From NCBI GenBank assembly GCA_023376005.1, contig CM042157.1, positions 25,470,037-25,534,036 of the forward strand: a stretch of 64,000 nt of DNA. Direction: 5' to 3'. Of the stretch, positions 50,470 to 60,524 are shown piece after piece. The translations under genes were made by a program, and so were the position numbers. This DNA is from Doryteuthis pealeii (taxonomy: Eukaryota; Mollusca; Cephalopoda; Myopsida; Loliginidae). Position 1 is the first letter of the stretch. Every line of letters begins with the position of its first letter. Below the pieces are notes generated by a model. That model searched no databases. It was not told where the DNA came from and worked only from the letters and a program-made list of their open reading frames with translations.

Positions 50470-50740
50470 TAAAATCCATTATTTTTTTCTGTAAGGCCTG
50501 GATTAGTTTGATTTATTTTTCTAATGGCATATCAACCTTCCGGGGTTATTTAATACCAAAGCAATCCTTGTAGTACCGTAGTGTTAATATCTAACCCATA
50601 GCTGGCTGTATGCGGATGTTCTTACCTTTCCCAATAGTATTAGTCCGAAAGGGAACCTAACAGCGCAAGTAGATTTTGAACCCGCCTACTATGATATCGC
50701 AGACCAGTACATTACCCACTACTCCACGGAGAGCCGACCC
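50470..50740 (-). mobile_element. SINE family 3 copy (dimer partner)
   Basis: Minus strand head GGGTCGGCTCTCCGTGGAG, TAGTGGGTAATGTACTGG (box A), GCGGGTTCAAAATC (box B). Body CCTTTCGGACTAATACTATT, tail GGAAGGTTGATATGCCATTA. Head-only fragments are at 52325-52392 and 53436-53508 (both -). Confidence 0.75.
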
Positions 50741-51100
50741 ATAAAACTTGAAAGTAATTGTACACATGATTTAGATAATTCAATCCAGTTATTTGAATAA
50801 TATCTTATGAATGCGTATTATTTCTTGTTAGTTTATTTACTGCTAAATGAAAAAAAACTGAAAAAAACCCAGTTAGGCTCAGTAGCCCATTCCAGAAATA
50901 AGATGCTTTTTTTAAAATTTTTGTTATACTTTATAATTTTTTTCTTTTCTCTCTCTCTCAGATTTTGATTGGGTTTGGGATGAAGATTCCAAATCTTCAG
51001 CCTGTCACCTGAAACAAGATGATCAAGATGTACTGTTCCACATGGATTGCAGTTGTGGCACGGCGGCTGTACGTGGAACAGTCCCCATAAGAGAAAAGTT
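50741..51100. other. Dispersed repeat flank; no gene recognised
   Basis: 50745-50850 (GATTTAGATAATTCAATCCAG, TGAATGCGTATTATTTCTTG) is also at 52410-52515 and 53822-53905. 50950-51100 has GAAGATTCCAAATC and a minus frame ([20 protein letters not shown]) that I cannot assign. Confidence 0.4.
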
Positions 51101-51104
51101 ACTC

Positions 51105-51230
51105 TTTGACACACCTTGTAATTACATTCAAAATGAAAATTATCATTCTGGGCTAGAATATTAGTGATTAGACGTTTAAAAATAGAAATTTACAATTCAA
51201 AAAGTATTTTGTATAACATTCAAAATAATA
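51105..51230. repeat. Direct repeat, copy 1
   Basis: ACACACCTTGTAATTACATTC, TCATTCTGGGCTAGAATATT and ACGTTTAAAAATAGAAATTT are repeated at 51557-51680. Confidence 0.75.
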
Positions 51231-51264
51231 ATCCAGCAGTTAAAAATAGTGGTTGAATTATAAG

Positions 51265-51427
51265 GATGTAAAAAAAAAAGAACGAGAGTAAAAAAACAAT
51301 TTTTAAAATTGCTTACTCAAATTTCGGGTGTATATAGCATAAGAATATTGTGACATAGGCTGTGACGTAGAGCTATGACGTAGTTTTTGTTACTGACAGA
51401 AATACAGACAATCTCCATTATTAATAA
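51265..51427 (-). mobile_element. Helitron-B 5' fragment
   Basis: Minus strand starts TATTAATAATGGAGATTGTC and TGTATTTCTGTCAGTAAC, matching 10140-10300. The 3' hairpin end is missing. Confidence 0.65.
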
Positions 51428-51434
51428 ATTGGTA

Positions 51435-51680
51435 TACAAGGTGTATCATAAAAGTATCGATATTGAAGCTGTATTTACCAAGATAGAAAAACAATGAATG
51501 GAACATTTTTTTTCAGAATACAAGGTGTGTCAAAAAGTACAAACAATTTCGATACTCTTTGACACTCCTTGTAATTACATTCGAAATGAAAATTATCATT
51601 CTGGGCTAGAATATTAGTGATTAGACGTTTAAAAATAGAAATTTACAATTCAAAAAGTATTTCGTATAACATTCAAGTAT
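51435..51680. repeat. TACAAGGTGT MITE ends and direct repeat, copy 2
   Basis: Three TACAAGGTGTGTC-type termini (51435, 51519, inverse 51552-51572), then the copy of 51105-51230. Confidence 0.6.
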
Positions 51681-51950
51681 TTCGTGGAAGAGTTCCCATA
51701 AGAGAAAATCAACATTACTAGGAGGTGAAAATGACTTCCACTGTTTTTGGCACTGACATGGTAAGAGATGACATTTTAAGGTTTCCAATTTTCTGAGGGT
51801 TTTTTTTTTTTTGTCTTTTCTTATAGATTTTTTTTCTTATAAAGGAGAGATGTCTTTTTTTGGCGGGGGCGGATAGTTGTGCACTGAATTTATTTCATTT
51901 TAACTTAACTTTTTGCACATTTGTAGTTTTGCGATAAATATAGACTTAGT
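51681..51950. other. No gene recognised
   Basis: T-rich with one G-rich patch (GGCGGGGGCGG, 51861-51872). Confidence 0.35.
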
Positions 51951-51954
51951 TGAT

Positions 51955-52530
51955 AAATAAAATATACTTGGTGATAATAACAGTGTTACTCATAAAAATC
52001 GTTTAATATTTTCACTGTTTGCTTTCAGAAAAAAATCTTCTTTCAATGTCATCATCATGTCACGCTGTTTGCACGGATATCCATGACAATCTCTCTCCAT
52101 CCGTCCCTATCACTCATCATTCTCGGGAGGTCCTCTATGCAGCATCCTGTATCTGCACATCTGCAATGTACGTCTTTGTTGGTCGGCCCACACTGGCGTG
52201 CCCATGTGCTGTCTTCCACAAGAGAACGTCACTTATGAGTTCGTCCTTGCTTCTCCAGCAGTGTCCTGAAACCATTTCTTATTTAATTCATATTTATTTA
52301 TAGTAATTAATATTGGTTAACAAGATTTCGAACCCGCTTACTATGATATCGCAGTCCTGTAGATTAACCACTACTCCACAGAGAGCCCCTCCCTATAAAG
52401 ATTGAAATAAATTGTACAAATGATTTAGATAATTTAATACAGTTTATCTGAATAATATTTTATGAATGCGTATTATTTCTTGTTAGTTTATTTACTGCTA
52501 AATAAAAAAATAAACAGTTAACAAAAACTA
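51955..52530. repeat. Segmental duplication, copy 1
   Basis: Matches 53083-53525 plus 53815-53955: ATACTTGGTGATAATAA, the LINE tail, the SINE3 head, AAAGATTGAAATAAA and AAACAGTTAACAAAAACTAG. Copy 2 is interrupted by a LINE insertion. Confidence 0.8.
52040..52290 (-). pseudogene. LINE C-terminal tail, frameshifted
   Basis: Minus strand GHCWRSKDELISDVLLWKT, AHGHASVGRPTKTYI, then a frameshift and MMSDRDGW/REIVMDIRANS in another frame. The motif order GHCWRS.DELISDVLLW, GRP..TY is a common LINE C-terminus. Confidence 0.75.
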
Positions 52531-52589
52531 GATGAACATGCTCTATTTCTCTGAATGTTTGAGATGAGGCTTAAAGATTAGTATTATCT

Positions 52590-52680
52590 GTGTTATTCGG
52601 ACCATTGTCCCCATCTTCATTGTTATTTGTACAACGTTTCGGTCGATATACCCTCTGGCCTTCTTCATGTGTCCAATTGG
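52590..52680 (-). repeat. AATAAAGATGAGG-type LINE 3' module
   Basis: Inverse of the module at 52955-53065: ACAACGTTTCGGTCGATATA and CCCATCTTCATTGTTATT on the plus strand. The two modules form an inverted pair about 300 bp apart around the tRNA-headed element. Confidence 0.65.
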
Positions 52681-52681
52681 A

Positions 52682-53065
52682 CACATGGCCGAGTGGATAA
52701 GGCAGTTAGGTTAAGACAGTTCTAAGTGACAGTTATCTCTGTAAACCGAGTTCAATCCTGAGTGAAAGCAGTTAGAAAAATAATTAATTAACACAACTCC
52801 TAACCCAGCTATGTTTAGCGGAATGAGAACAGAATACCCCCGTGGAATAAATAATAAAGGGTTAGGTTGAAAGTTCGGTGATGGCTCCCGAATACGACAA
52901 GAAAGCTCCCGAGTTCGAAAAGAAGGTTCCCGAGTCCGACAAGAAATACCTGAAGAAGGCTGGAGGGTATATCGGCCGAAACGTTGTACAAATAACAATG
53001 AAGATGGGGACAATAGTCCGAATAACGCAGATAATACTAATCTTCAAGCCTCATCTCAAACATTC
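52682..53065 (+). mobile_element. tRNA-headed element with 21-bp coding-like repeats
   Basis: The head ACATGGCCGAGTGGATAAGG (box A) and GAGTTCAATCC (box B, about 52749) resembles a Ser/Leu-type tRNA. Then three 21-bp units at about 52885-52948 (CTCCCGAGTTCGAAAAGAAG type) translate as APEYDKK, APEFEKK, VPESDKK. The end is the LINE 3' module (GGCCGAAACGTTGTAC, AACAATGAAGATGGGGAC). Confidence 0.55.
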
Positions 53066-53082
53066 AGAGAAATAAATAAAAT

Positions 53083-53525
53083 ATACTTGGTGATAATAAT
53101 AGTGTTACTCATAAAACGAGTTTAATATTTTCACTCTTTGCTTTCAGAAAAAAAACACCTCTTCTGTCAATGTCATCACCATGTCGCGCTGTTTGCACGG
53201 ATATCCATGACAATCTCTCTCCATCCGTCCCTATCACTCATCATTCTCGGGAGGTCCTCTATGCAGCATCCTGTATCTGCACATCTGCAATGTACGTCTT
53301 TGTTGGTCGGCCCACACTGGCGTGCCCATGTGCTGTCTTCCACAAGAGGATGTCACTTATGAGTTCATCTGCTTCTCCACAGTGTCCTGAAACCATTTCT
53401 TATTTAATTCATATTTATTTATAGTATTAATTTGGGTTAACAAGATTCGAACCCGCTTACTATGATATCGCAGTCCTGTACATTAACCACTACTCCACAG
53501 AGAGCCCCTTCCCATAAAGATTGAA
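53083..53525. repeat. Segmental duplication, copy 2, left part
   Basis: Second copy of 51955-52400, including a LINE tail on the minus strand (53150-53400, HGHASVGRPTKTYI again) and a SINE3 head at 53436-53508. Confidence 0.8.
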
Positions 53526-53527
53526 AT

Positions 53528-53808
53528 CATCATCATCATCATGTCGTGCAGGCAGCACGGATATCCATGACAATCTCTCGCCAGCCTTCCCTAACATTCA
53601 TTGCACCTGGGAGTTCTTCCTCGCCGCAGCCAGCATCTTTACATAGCTGGTCAATGTAGGTCCTTGCTGGGCGTCCCACACTAGCATGTCCATGTGTTGG
53701 CTTCCACAGGAGAACATCGCTTATAAGTTCGTCCTTGCTTCTCCAGCAGTGTCCTGCATGTCTAGTCCGTCTCACTCGGATGATATGTGAGATAGGGGGC
53801 AGGTGACC
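53528..53808 (-). mobile_element. 5'-truncated LINE insertion with 8-bp target duplication
   Basis: ATTGAAAT at 53520-53527 and 53809-53816 flanks a 281-bp insert absent from the duplicate at about 52400. The minus-strand frame reads RRTRHAGHCWRSKDELISDV, LLWKPTHGHASVGRPARTYI, DQLCKDAGCGEEELPGAM, NVREGWREIVMDIRAACTT and stops. The 3' tail is (ATG)n (CATCATCATCATCATG on plus). The reading frame is intact, so this is a recent insertion. Confidence 0.9.
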
Positions 53809-53816
53809 ATTGAAAT

Positions 53817-53955
53817 AAATACAAATGATTTAGATAATTTAATCCAGTTTATCTAATAATATTTTATGAATGTATTATTTCTTGTTAGTTTATTTACTGC
53901 TAAATAAAAAATCAATAAAAAACAGTTAACAAAAACTAGATGAACATGCTCTAAT
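53817..53955. repeat. Segmental duplication, copy 2, right part
   Basis: Continues the match to 52400-52545 after the LINE insertion. Confidence 0.8.
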
Positions 53956-54480
53956 TGTGATAATTCCATAATGTTTGCCAGAGTTAGCAGATTTCATCGA
54001 TCCAATGGCCAAGTTCATTCACGCAGCTGACTAAAATAACAGACGTTGAGATATGAAGAATTGTACTTTTGTTAACCGATGATTATAAAACTGTGGAACG
54101 CCCTAGAGTTCGTAGACTAATTGGTAGAGCGGCACCAGAGATGAATTAATATGTGATCTAATTACTAAGTTCTAATTCGGGAACTTATAAATTGCGAGTT
54201 TGAACTGGGCCATAAGGCCACGGAAGAAACTAAAACATTTGTTGTGCGAAAGCTGAACGCAGTACAGTAAACAAATGGCCGAAGAAATTTGCGGTCAAGT
54301 TGCAAGTAAGAAAAGATAGGCAAAAGTATCATCGTGTATTCTGAGGCAGTGTTAGAGTTGTAGATTTACATCTGGCGAGTAGCATTCGGTGAGTATCAGG
54401 CGAACTCGTCATCGCACAGTTCAGTGGGGTTCACCACGTTGAAAGTGGTTGGTAACTGACAATCTGATATATATTTATTT
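53956..54480. other. No gene recognised
   Basis: A tRNA-like ACTAATTGGTAGAGCGGC (54117-54134) with AGTTCTAATTCGGG downstream (54169) may be a decayed SINE head. The rest is unassigned. Confidence 0.35.
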
Positions 54481-54535
54481 ATACTGTCTGACTTGCTTTG
54501 AAAAAAACGAGTCTACTAAACACACGCTCCCCCCC

Positions 54536-54545
54536 NNNNNNNNNN
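54536..54545. other. Assembly gap (10 N)
   Basis: Ten N between a C run and a GA-rich repeat. A frame that passes through it is not real. Confidence 1.
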
Positions 54546-54670
54546 GAGAGATAGAAAGAAAGCAAGAGAAAGCTAGTGTGTGTGTGTATGTGTTATTTAT
54601 GTATATTTTGTGTGTGTGTGTGTGAGAGAGAGACAGAGAGAGGGGAGAAAGAGAGAGAGAAAGAGAATCA
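54546..54670. repeat. (GA)n/(GT)n region next to the gap
   Basis: GT and GA units; the gap probably collapsed a microsatellite. Confidence 0.8.
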
Positions 54671-55150
54671 TGAGAATCCGTACTGTCAGCACGGCCTGAT
54701 GATGTCGATGATACTTTTCTGCGGAGGTCTATTTTATACGAAAAAAAAGTCAAGATTTGGTTTAACAGATATATGTGCCCTTGCAATTAGGCTTCTGTTT
54801 TGCATTTTATTCACTTTGAAGTTGTCCCGCGCCAAAAAGGTGAAATGCTAAAGGGGCGTCTCATTAACCACAGAAATATTCGATGACATGCTGACAAATA
54901 AAAAAGAATACTATTTCAAAACCGTGTTGCAGGGACTCATCAATAACCCCATAATAATGTTCGATGATGGAGAGACAAGAAAAAGTAAAATTCGAGAACT
55001 ATAAATGAATAAATCAAACGAAGAATTCGATTTTTGGAACATAAACTTATAATCATTTGCGGTGGCAGTGACAATTTGGAAAAGGTTCGTATTTCAGCCA
55101 TAAGGTTCTTTTTAAAAAAAATCAATTTTTGTTTCAAAACGCAATAAATA
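54671..55150. other. No gene recognised
   Basis: Two copies of GACAATTTGGAAAAGGTT.GTATTTCAGCCATAA.GTT (55071 and 55240) mark a duplication of about 170 bp. Confidence 0.45.
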
Positions 55151-55347
55151 AAGAAAGAAAAAATAAAAAGAAAGAAAGAAAGAAAGAAAGAAAGAAGGAT
55201 AAAAGAGCAGCAGACAGAAAAGAGAGATATGAAAATAATGACAATTTGGAAAAGGTTAGTATTTCAGCCATAAAGTTATTTAAAAAATCAATTTTGTTTC
55301 AAAACGTAGAAAATAAAGAAACAAAAGAACTAAGAAACAAAAAGTAA

Positions 55348-55386
<39 letters not shown>

Positions 55387-55447
55387 TAAATAGAAAAAGA
55401 AAAGGATGTTAAAAATTGAGAAAAGAGGAAAAAGGAAGAGATCGAAA

Positions 55448-55478
<31 letters not shown>

Positions 55479-55586
55479 CAAACAGAAAGGAAAAGGATGT
55501 TAAAAATTGAGAAAAGAGGAAAAGGGAAGAGATCGAAAAAGAAAGAAAAGAGAAAAGAACGAACGAACGAACAAACGAACGAACGA

Positions 55587-55630
<44 letters not shown>

Positions 55631-55746
55631 GAGAAAGAAAGAAAGCAAATAGAAAAAAAAAGGATGTTAAAAATTGAGAAAAGAGGAAAAGAGATCGAAA
55701 AGAAAGAAAGAAGAGAAAGAACGAACGAAACGAACAAACGAAACGA

Positions 55747-55782
<36 letters not shown>

Positions 55783-55988
55783 GAAGAAAACAAATAGAAA
55801 AGGAAAAGGATGTTAAAAATTGAGAAAAGAGGAAAGATCGAAAAGAAAAGAAAGAAAGAGAGAAAGAACGAACGAAAGAAAGAAAGAAAGAAAAAAAGAA
55901 AGAAGAGAGAGAGAAAGCAAATAGAAAAGGAAAAGGATGTTAAAAATTGAGAAAAGAGGAAGAGATCGAAACAGAAAGAAAGAAAGAG

Positions 55989-56029
<41 letters not shown>

Positions 56030-56395
56030 AGGAAAGCAGAGAAAAAAGGAAGCAGATATGAAAATTGAGACGAGTGAGCAAATCAGGGGATCGAAAAAGA
56101 AAGAAAGAATAAAAGAAAGGAAATAAAAAAAAGTAGAAAGAAAGAAAAAGTATATGAAAATAGAGAGAGGAGTTAAAATGAAGAGATCGAAATTGAAAGA
56201 AAGATTGAACCAAATAAATAAACAAATAAATAAACAAAAAGAGAAAAACAGAAAAAGAAAAAGATGTGAAAAATTGAGATAAGAAGAAGAAAAAGGAATT
56301 GACCGAAAAAAAAAAGAAAGAAATGAAGGAAGTAGATTAAAAGGAAACGGATATGGGAATTGAGAGACGAGCGGAAGTGAAGGGATCGTAAAAGC

Positions 56396-56430
<35 letters not shown>

Positions 56431-56480
56431 TAAACAGACAGAAAAAAAGAAGGATATGAAAATTAAGAGAAAAATAAAAA
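55150..56480. repeat. (GAAA)n minisatellite with AGGATGTTAAAAATTGAG spacer
   Basis: About ten units of (GAAA)n plus the spacer AAAAGGATGTTAAAAATTGA, GAAAAGAGGAA, AGAGATCGAAA at about 55403, 55495, 55664, 55806, 55933, 56055, 56155, 56260, 56345 and 56452. Identity decays toward the right end. Long Phe/Leu/Ser frames on minus are artefacts. Confidence 0.9.
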
Positions 56481-56850
56481 TGAAGAGATTGAAAAAAAAT
56501 GTTCCGGGTTGAGATCTCACTTTTAAAAACAGCAATTTTAAAAATCAAAACGTTTGCACTAAATCAACTTACTTTTTTTTCTTTTTAAAATTTTTTTGTA
56601 CTGAATGCGATTTGAAGTAAAAAAAAACACGCTAATGATTATTATACAGTGTCATCAAAAGTTAACGAGACTGAAACTTTTTTCAAATCACAGAGTGAAA
56701 GGGAGAGAGAGGTGGGTAGTAAGGTTGCTTTTTAATGTCATTTGTCGCACTGCCTGATACTTTGAAAACGTACCTTGATTAACTTGCTCAAGTACATTAT
56801 AAAAAGAGGCGTTGTTATTCATTAAGTTTTTGCTCGGTTTGGTACACATA
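56481..56850. other. No gene recognised
   Basis: AT-rich, no match. Confidence 0.35.
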
Positions 56851-56858
56851 CCCTAGAT

Positions 56859-57051
56859 CAGTGGTTCTCAACCTGGGACCATATGAACCCCCGGGGACCA
56901 TATAACATATTTCGGGACCCGGGCAAGTAAAATGTATTTAACTATAAAAATACAATGAGATTTTTAAACAACGAATGGCTATGTGGGGTCCACCAGAGTA
57001 AAATAGGATTAAAAAGGGGTCAATAGATAAAAAAAAGGTTGAGAACCATTG
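56859..57051. mobile_element. Non-autonomous hAT element with perfect 8-bp duplication
   Basis: 193 bp with TIRs CAGTGGTTCTCAACC and GGTTGAGAACCATTG. CCCTAGAT occurs at 56851-56858 and 57052-57059. CAGNGGTTCTCAA ends and 8-bp duplications are diagnostic of hAT/Charlie-type elements. The one mismatch in the outer TIR and the perfect duplication suggest moderate to recent age. Confidence 0.95.
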
Positions 57052-57120
57052 CCCTAGATTAATAAACCTAGCATATAATTTCCACTTTGATTAGTCGGGA
57101 AAACAGGTCCCAATTTCCTT

Positions 57121-57412
57121 AGTCTAGTGCTCGTTATCATCTTAGGCAATGGACATGCTGACCCATGATCAGATCCTGGAATGGACATGCTGACCCATGA
57201 TCAAATCCTGGATTTCCAATGGCGTTAACAACTTTGGGAAATGTATGAATCCAACTATTCTTCTTCTAGCTATTGGTAAATATTAGGATAAAATGGGCTC
57301 TTTAACCTTGGTATGGCAACCAGTCTAGAACAAAGAAAAACTATAGATTCAAACTTGTTAAATTGATCTTGTGTCGTATCCTGCTAGTGCGGACGGGTTC
57401 GGTAAATAAATC
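57121..57412 (+). mobile_element. SINE family 2 copy, diverged
   Basis: Two imperfect copies of ATGGACATGCTGACCCATGATCA.ATCCTGGA near 57149 and 57180 (a 31-bp duplication in the head), then full body and GTGCGGACGGGTTCGGTAAAT. Confidence 0.75.
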
Positions 57413-58080
57413 AGACTCCAGCTTGATTAGTCTGGTGCAGATGCACCTCGTTGATTAGGCTGACACGCAGACCACAGTTTTCTTTGAGTACTTGCTGTTA
57501 AAGATACCAACGTAGCAGTTAGGTTACAACCCAAAAGCGATTTTCGTTCAGTTCTGTCGGATGTAAAAGATGGCACAATAATTTTTATGTAATGATTAAG
57601 ATAAAATCACAAAAAAGTGTCCACTTATTTTTCTCACATAGATTTCTTGGTTTCATAATTAATTAATTAAGGTTTAAATGAGTGAAATACGTATAAAAAC
57701 TAAGTAGCTCCGAAATTAAAATTAGCCAATGAGATTACTGATTTTATCTGCCATGTTATATTCAGCCAATGAAAACCGTGTTTACGAAATAAACAAGCAG
57801 ATGAAGGCAGCCGGTAGATTTAAACAAAACAAAGCGTTTTTTTTTCTTCGGAAAGAAATACAAAATATAATTTTCAATTAAAATATGAACTCGACTTTTA
57901 GAATATGTTGAAAAGCTAAAACAATTAAACTAAATAAAAAAAAAATAATAAAAATAATAGTATTTTGAATACACGTGACAAATGTCCCACTTCTCAAAAA
58001 TGTAAATGTTTATTGTTCAAATTATCTCTCTTCAAGAATTGCTTACACACATACATATGAACACACACATATATATATAA
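57413..58080. other. No gene recognised
   Basis: AT-rich, no domain or repeat match. Confidence 0.4.
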
Positions 58081-58084
58081 CACA

Positions 58085-58098
58085 TATTATGTATATTG

Positions 58099-58192
<94 letters not shown>
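58085..58192. repeat. (TA)n microsatellite
   Basis: Interrupted TA tract. Confidence 0.9.
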
Positions 58193-58196
<4 letters not shown>

Positions 58197-58292
58197 ACAC
58201 ATTACTACATAACCTTACACACCTCAAATGCATTTTAATAGAACACGCATTTCCAACAACGCAATCTCGAAAACAAGCAGAAACTAAATGGA

Positions 58293-58566
58293 TTCTAAAA
58301 TTATAAACTCACGTGAGGAGACAGAACGCTGACTTCGGAATACTCCGTTATTATAAATATTTTACAGACGCTGCCGCTGTCAATAACAACAGAGACAAAA
58401 GATCCGTTGAACAGGAAAAACATTCATTTGAAAAAGGGTATCTAACGAACCCGAAAATTTATGATAAAAAATAATTAAAAACATAAGTGAATCCAATACT
58501 CCATAACATCGAGTTCATTCATTTATTTTTAGATGCTTCGTAATAACGCCCAACTTAAAAAAAAAC

Positions 58567-58615
<49 letters not shown>
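58293..58615 (+). mobile_element. 270-bp dispersed repeat plus (TA)n (copy 2)
   Basis: Second copy of 41716-42046; see there. Confidence 0.75.
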
Positions 58616-58621
<6 letters not shown>

Positions 58622-58674
58622 CATATAGATATACAAACATATGTATATACATATTCATATATATGTATAGATCA

Positions 58675-59225
58675 TTTTATTGTTTGTTGTTTTTGTTTTA
58701 CGGCATATCAACGTCAGTGGGTCATTTAATGCCGATAAAGTTTTAAAATAAATCAATTCTTAATGGATAATACACTTTTTTTATAAATACATTTTTCTAT
58801 TTAACCCATAGATTGGACCCTAACAGATACTACCACTCCGGGTCAGAGTGGACCAGGGAGCAATGGTGATGAAGAGGTGCTCCACATTCCCCAAACTTCC
58901 AAAACTGGAACCTCACCATCAGATAGAGTTTAACGTCATTCCCAGGACATGTAGACCCGCAGCCACCGCCTTCTGGCACCCATACGATAAAAAGGGGTTG
59001 GGAAAATCATTTAGGTGCTAGGGCTTGACGTGACCAGCCGATTGAACGGAGGGGGCCTCTCCGACCGCCCGTCTAGCCCAAGATAGGGCCAAAGTGGAGT
59101 ATTACATGTCATGAACTGCTCATCCACCTGGGCTCTATCCTTAAGCATCACGGGTCACCACCCACGGCCAACAGGTGGCCCCATTGGGGGAGTCTTACCC
59201 CTCTGCAGAGGTGCAGTCGGTGCGT
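58675..59225 (-). mobile_element. R5 SINE-like element
   Basis: TTTTACGGCATATCAACG, CACTCCGGGTCAGAGTGG, CATCAGATAGAGTTTAACG, GGCCTCTCCGACCGCCCG and GAGGTGCAGTCGGTG. Same layout as 44290-44885. Confidence 0.75.
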
Positions 59226-59267
59226 TCTTCTTTTACATCCGATGGACTTTAAAAACTTCATCTATGA

Positions 59268-59343
59268 TGTATAAAATGCAGGGCAATTTTGTGAGCCAAA
59301 ATTTTGGAAAAAAGGTGCGTCCTATATGCCGTCAAATACGGTA
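59268..59343. mobile_element. MITE terminal half
   Basis: TGAGCCAAAATTTTGGAAAA, GGTGCGTCCTATATGCCG and CAAATACGGTAAAT, the right end of the 48991-49317 MITE. Confidence 0.65.
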
Positions 59344-59477
59344 AATAAATTACGCAATCTGGCTTCTGAAGGTATTTGCCCAACCTGTTCAGCATAGGAT
59401 GTGACACAAGGTTGCAATTATGGTGTATCCAGATTTCTATTGCATCTATCGTCACATATGTGGTGATCCTAAACTCA

Positions 59478-59880
59478 GCCTTATGGCAAGCCCCAACCCC
59501 TTTTTATCATATGGGTGCTAGAAGGCGGTGGCTGCGGGTCTACATGTCCTGGGAATGACGTTAAACTCTATCTGATGGTGAGGTTCCAGTTTTGGAGGTT
59601 TGGGGAATGTGGAGCACCCCTTCATCACCATTGCTCCCTGTTCCACTCTAACCCAAAGTGGTAGTACCTGTTAGGGTCCCATCTATGGGTTAAATAGAAA
59701 AACATGAGTTTATAAACGAAATTGTATTATCCATTAAAAATGAATTTATTTCAAAACTTTATCGGCATTAAACATTTTTGAATACCAAATTACCAAATAG
59801 AAGTATTCGGCATAAAATAGCCCAAGGGGTTGACATGCCGTAAAACCCAACCAACCAAACCAAACCAAACCAAACCTAAA
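59478..59880 (+). mobile_element. R5 SINE-like element, opposite orientation
   Basis: The plus strand gives the body in order and ends GGGGTTGACATGCCGTAAAA, then CCCAACCAACCAAACC units. The tail module is shared with SINE3 and fragments at 3700, 39080 and others. Confidence 0.75.
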
Positions 59881-60060
59881 CTCAGTAGCTTTGATTTTTG
59901 CTAATTTTAATATCTAGAATTTAAGTGAACACGTTGGTACAGCTGTGCAATCTTTACAATAAAACTAATTATAAAGAGACGTATAGACTGCTGTCTTGAT
60001 TTCGCCAAGACCAGATGCCACCCCTGGCAATAAATAATTGGGAAAATGAACACTTAGAGG
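59881..60060. other. No gene recognised
   Basis: Nothing seen. Confidence 0.35.
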
Positions 60061-60113
60061 ATATTCACCCCTCTTTCTTTTCATTTTCCTTTCCTTCCCT
60101 CTCACTTTTTGAC

Positions 60114-60188
<75 letters not shown>

Positions 60189-60306
60189 GTGTTTCTTTCT
60201 CTCTCTCCCATTTCTTCATCTATGTAATCATAACTTGAGTTTTCCCTCCTTTACTTTTCTTCTCTCTCTCCCTCTCACTACCCCCTATCTCTCTTTCTAT
60301 CCCCCT

Positions 60307-60362
<56 letters not shown>

Positions 60363-60483
60363 TCCTTATCTCCGTTATCCTCTTTTTATTTTACTCCGGC
60401 ATTTTTATATTTGGTTTTCCTATTTATGTCTTCTCTACGTCTCTCCCTCTCTCTATCCCCCCTCTCTCTCTCGCTCTCTCTCT

Positions 60484-60512
<29 letters not shown>
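60061..60512. repeat. (CT)n polypyrimidine tract ending in (TA)n
   Basis: About 430 bp of CT-rich sequence then TATATA. Confidence 0.9.
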
Positions 60513-60514
<2 letters not shown>

Positions 60515-60524
60515 TATTAATTAA

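Noticed and set aside
52682..52760. Functional Ser/Leu tRNA gene
   Set aside because: Promoter boxes are good but a complete cloverleaf with matched acceptor stem could not be drawn; the body continues as an element.
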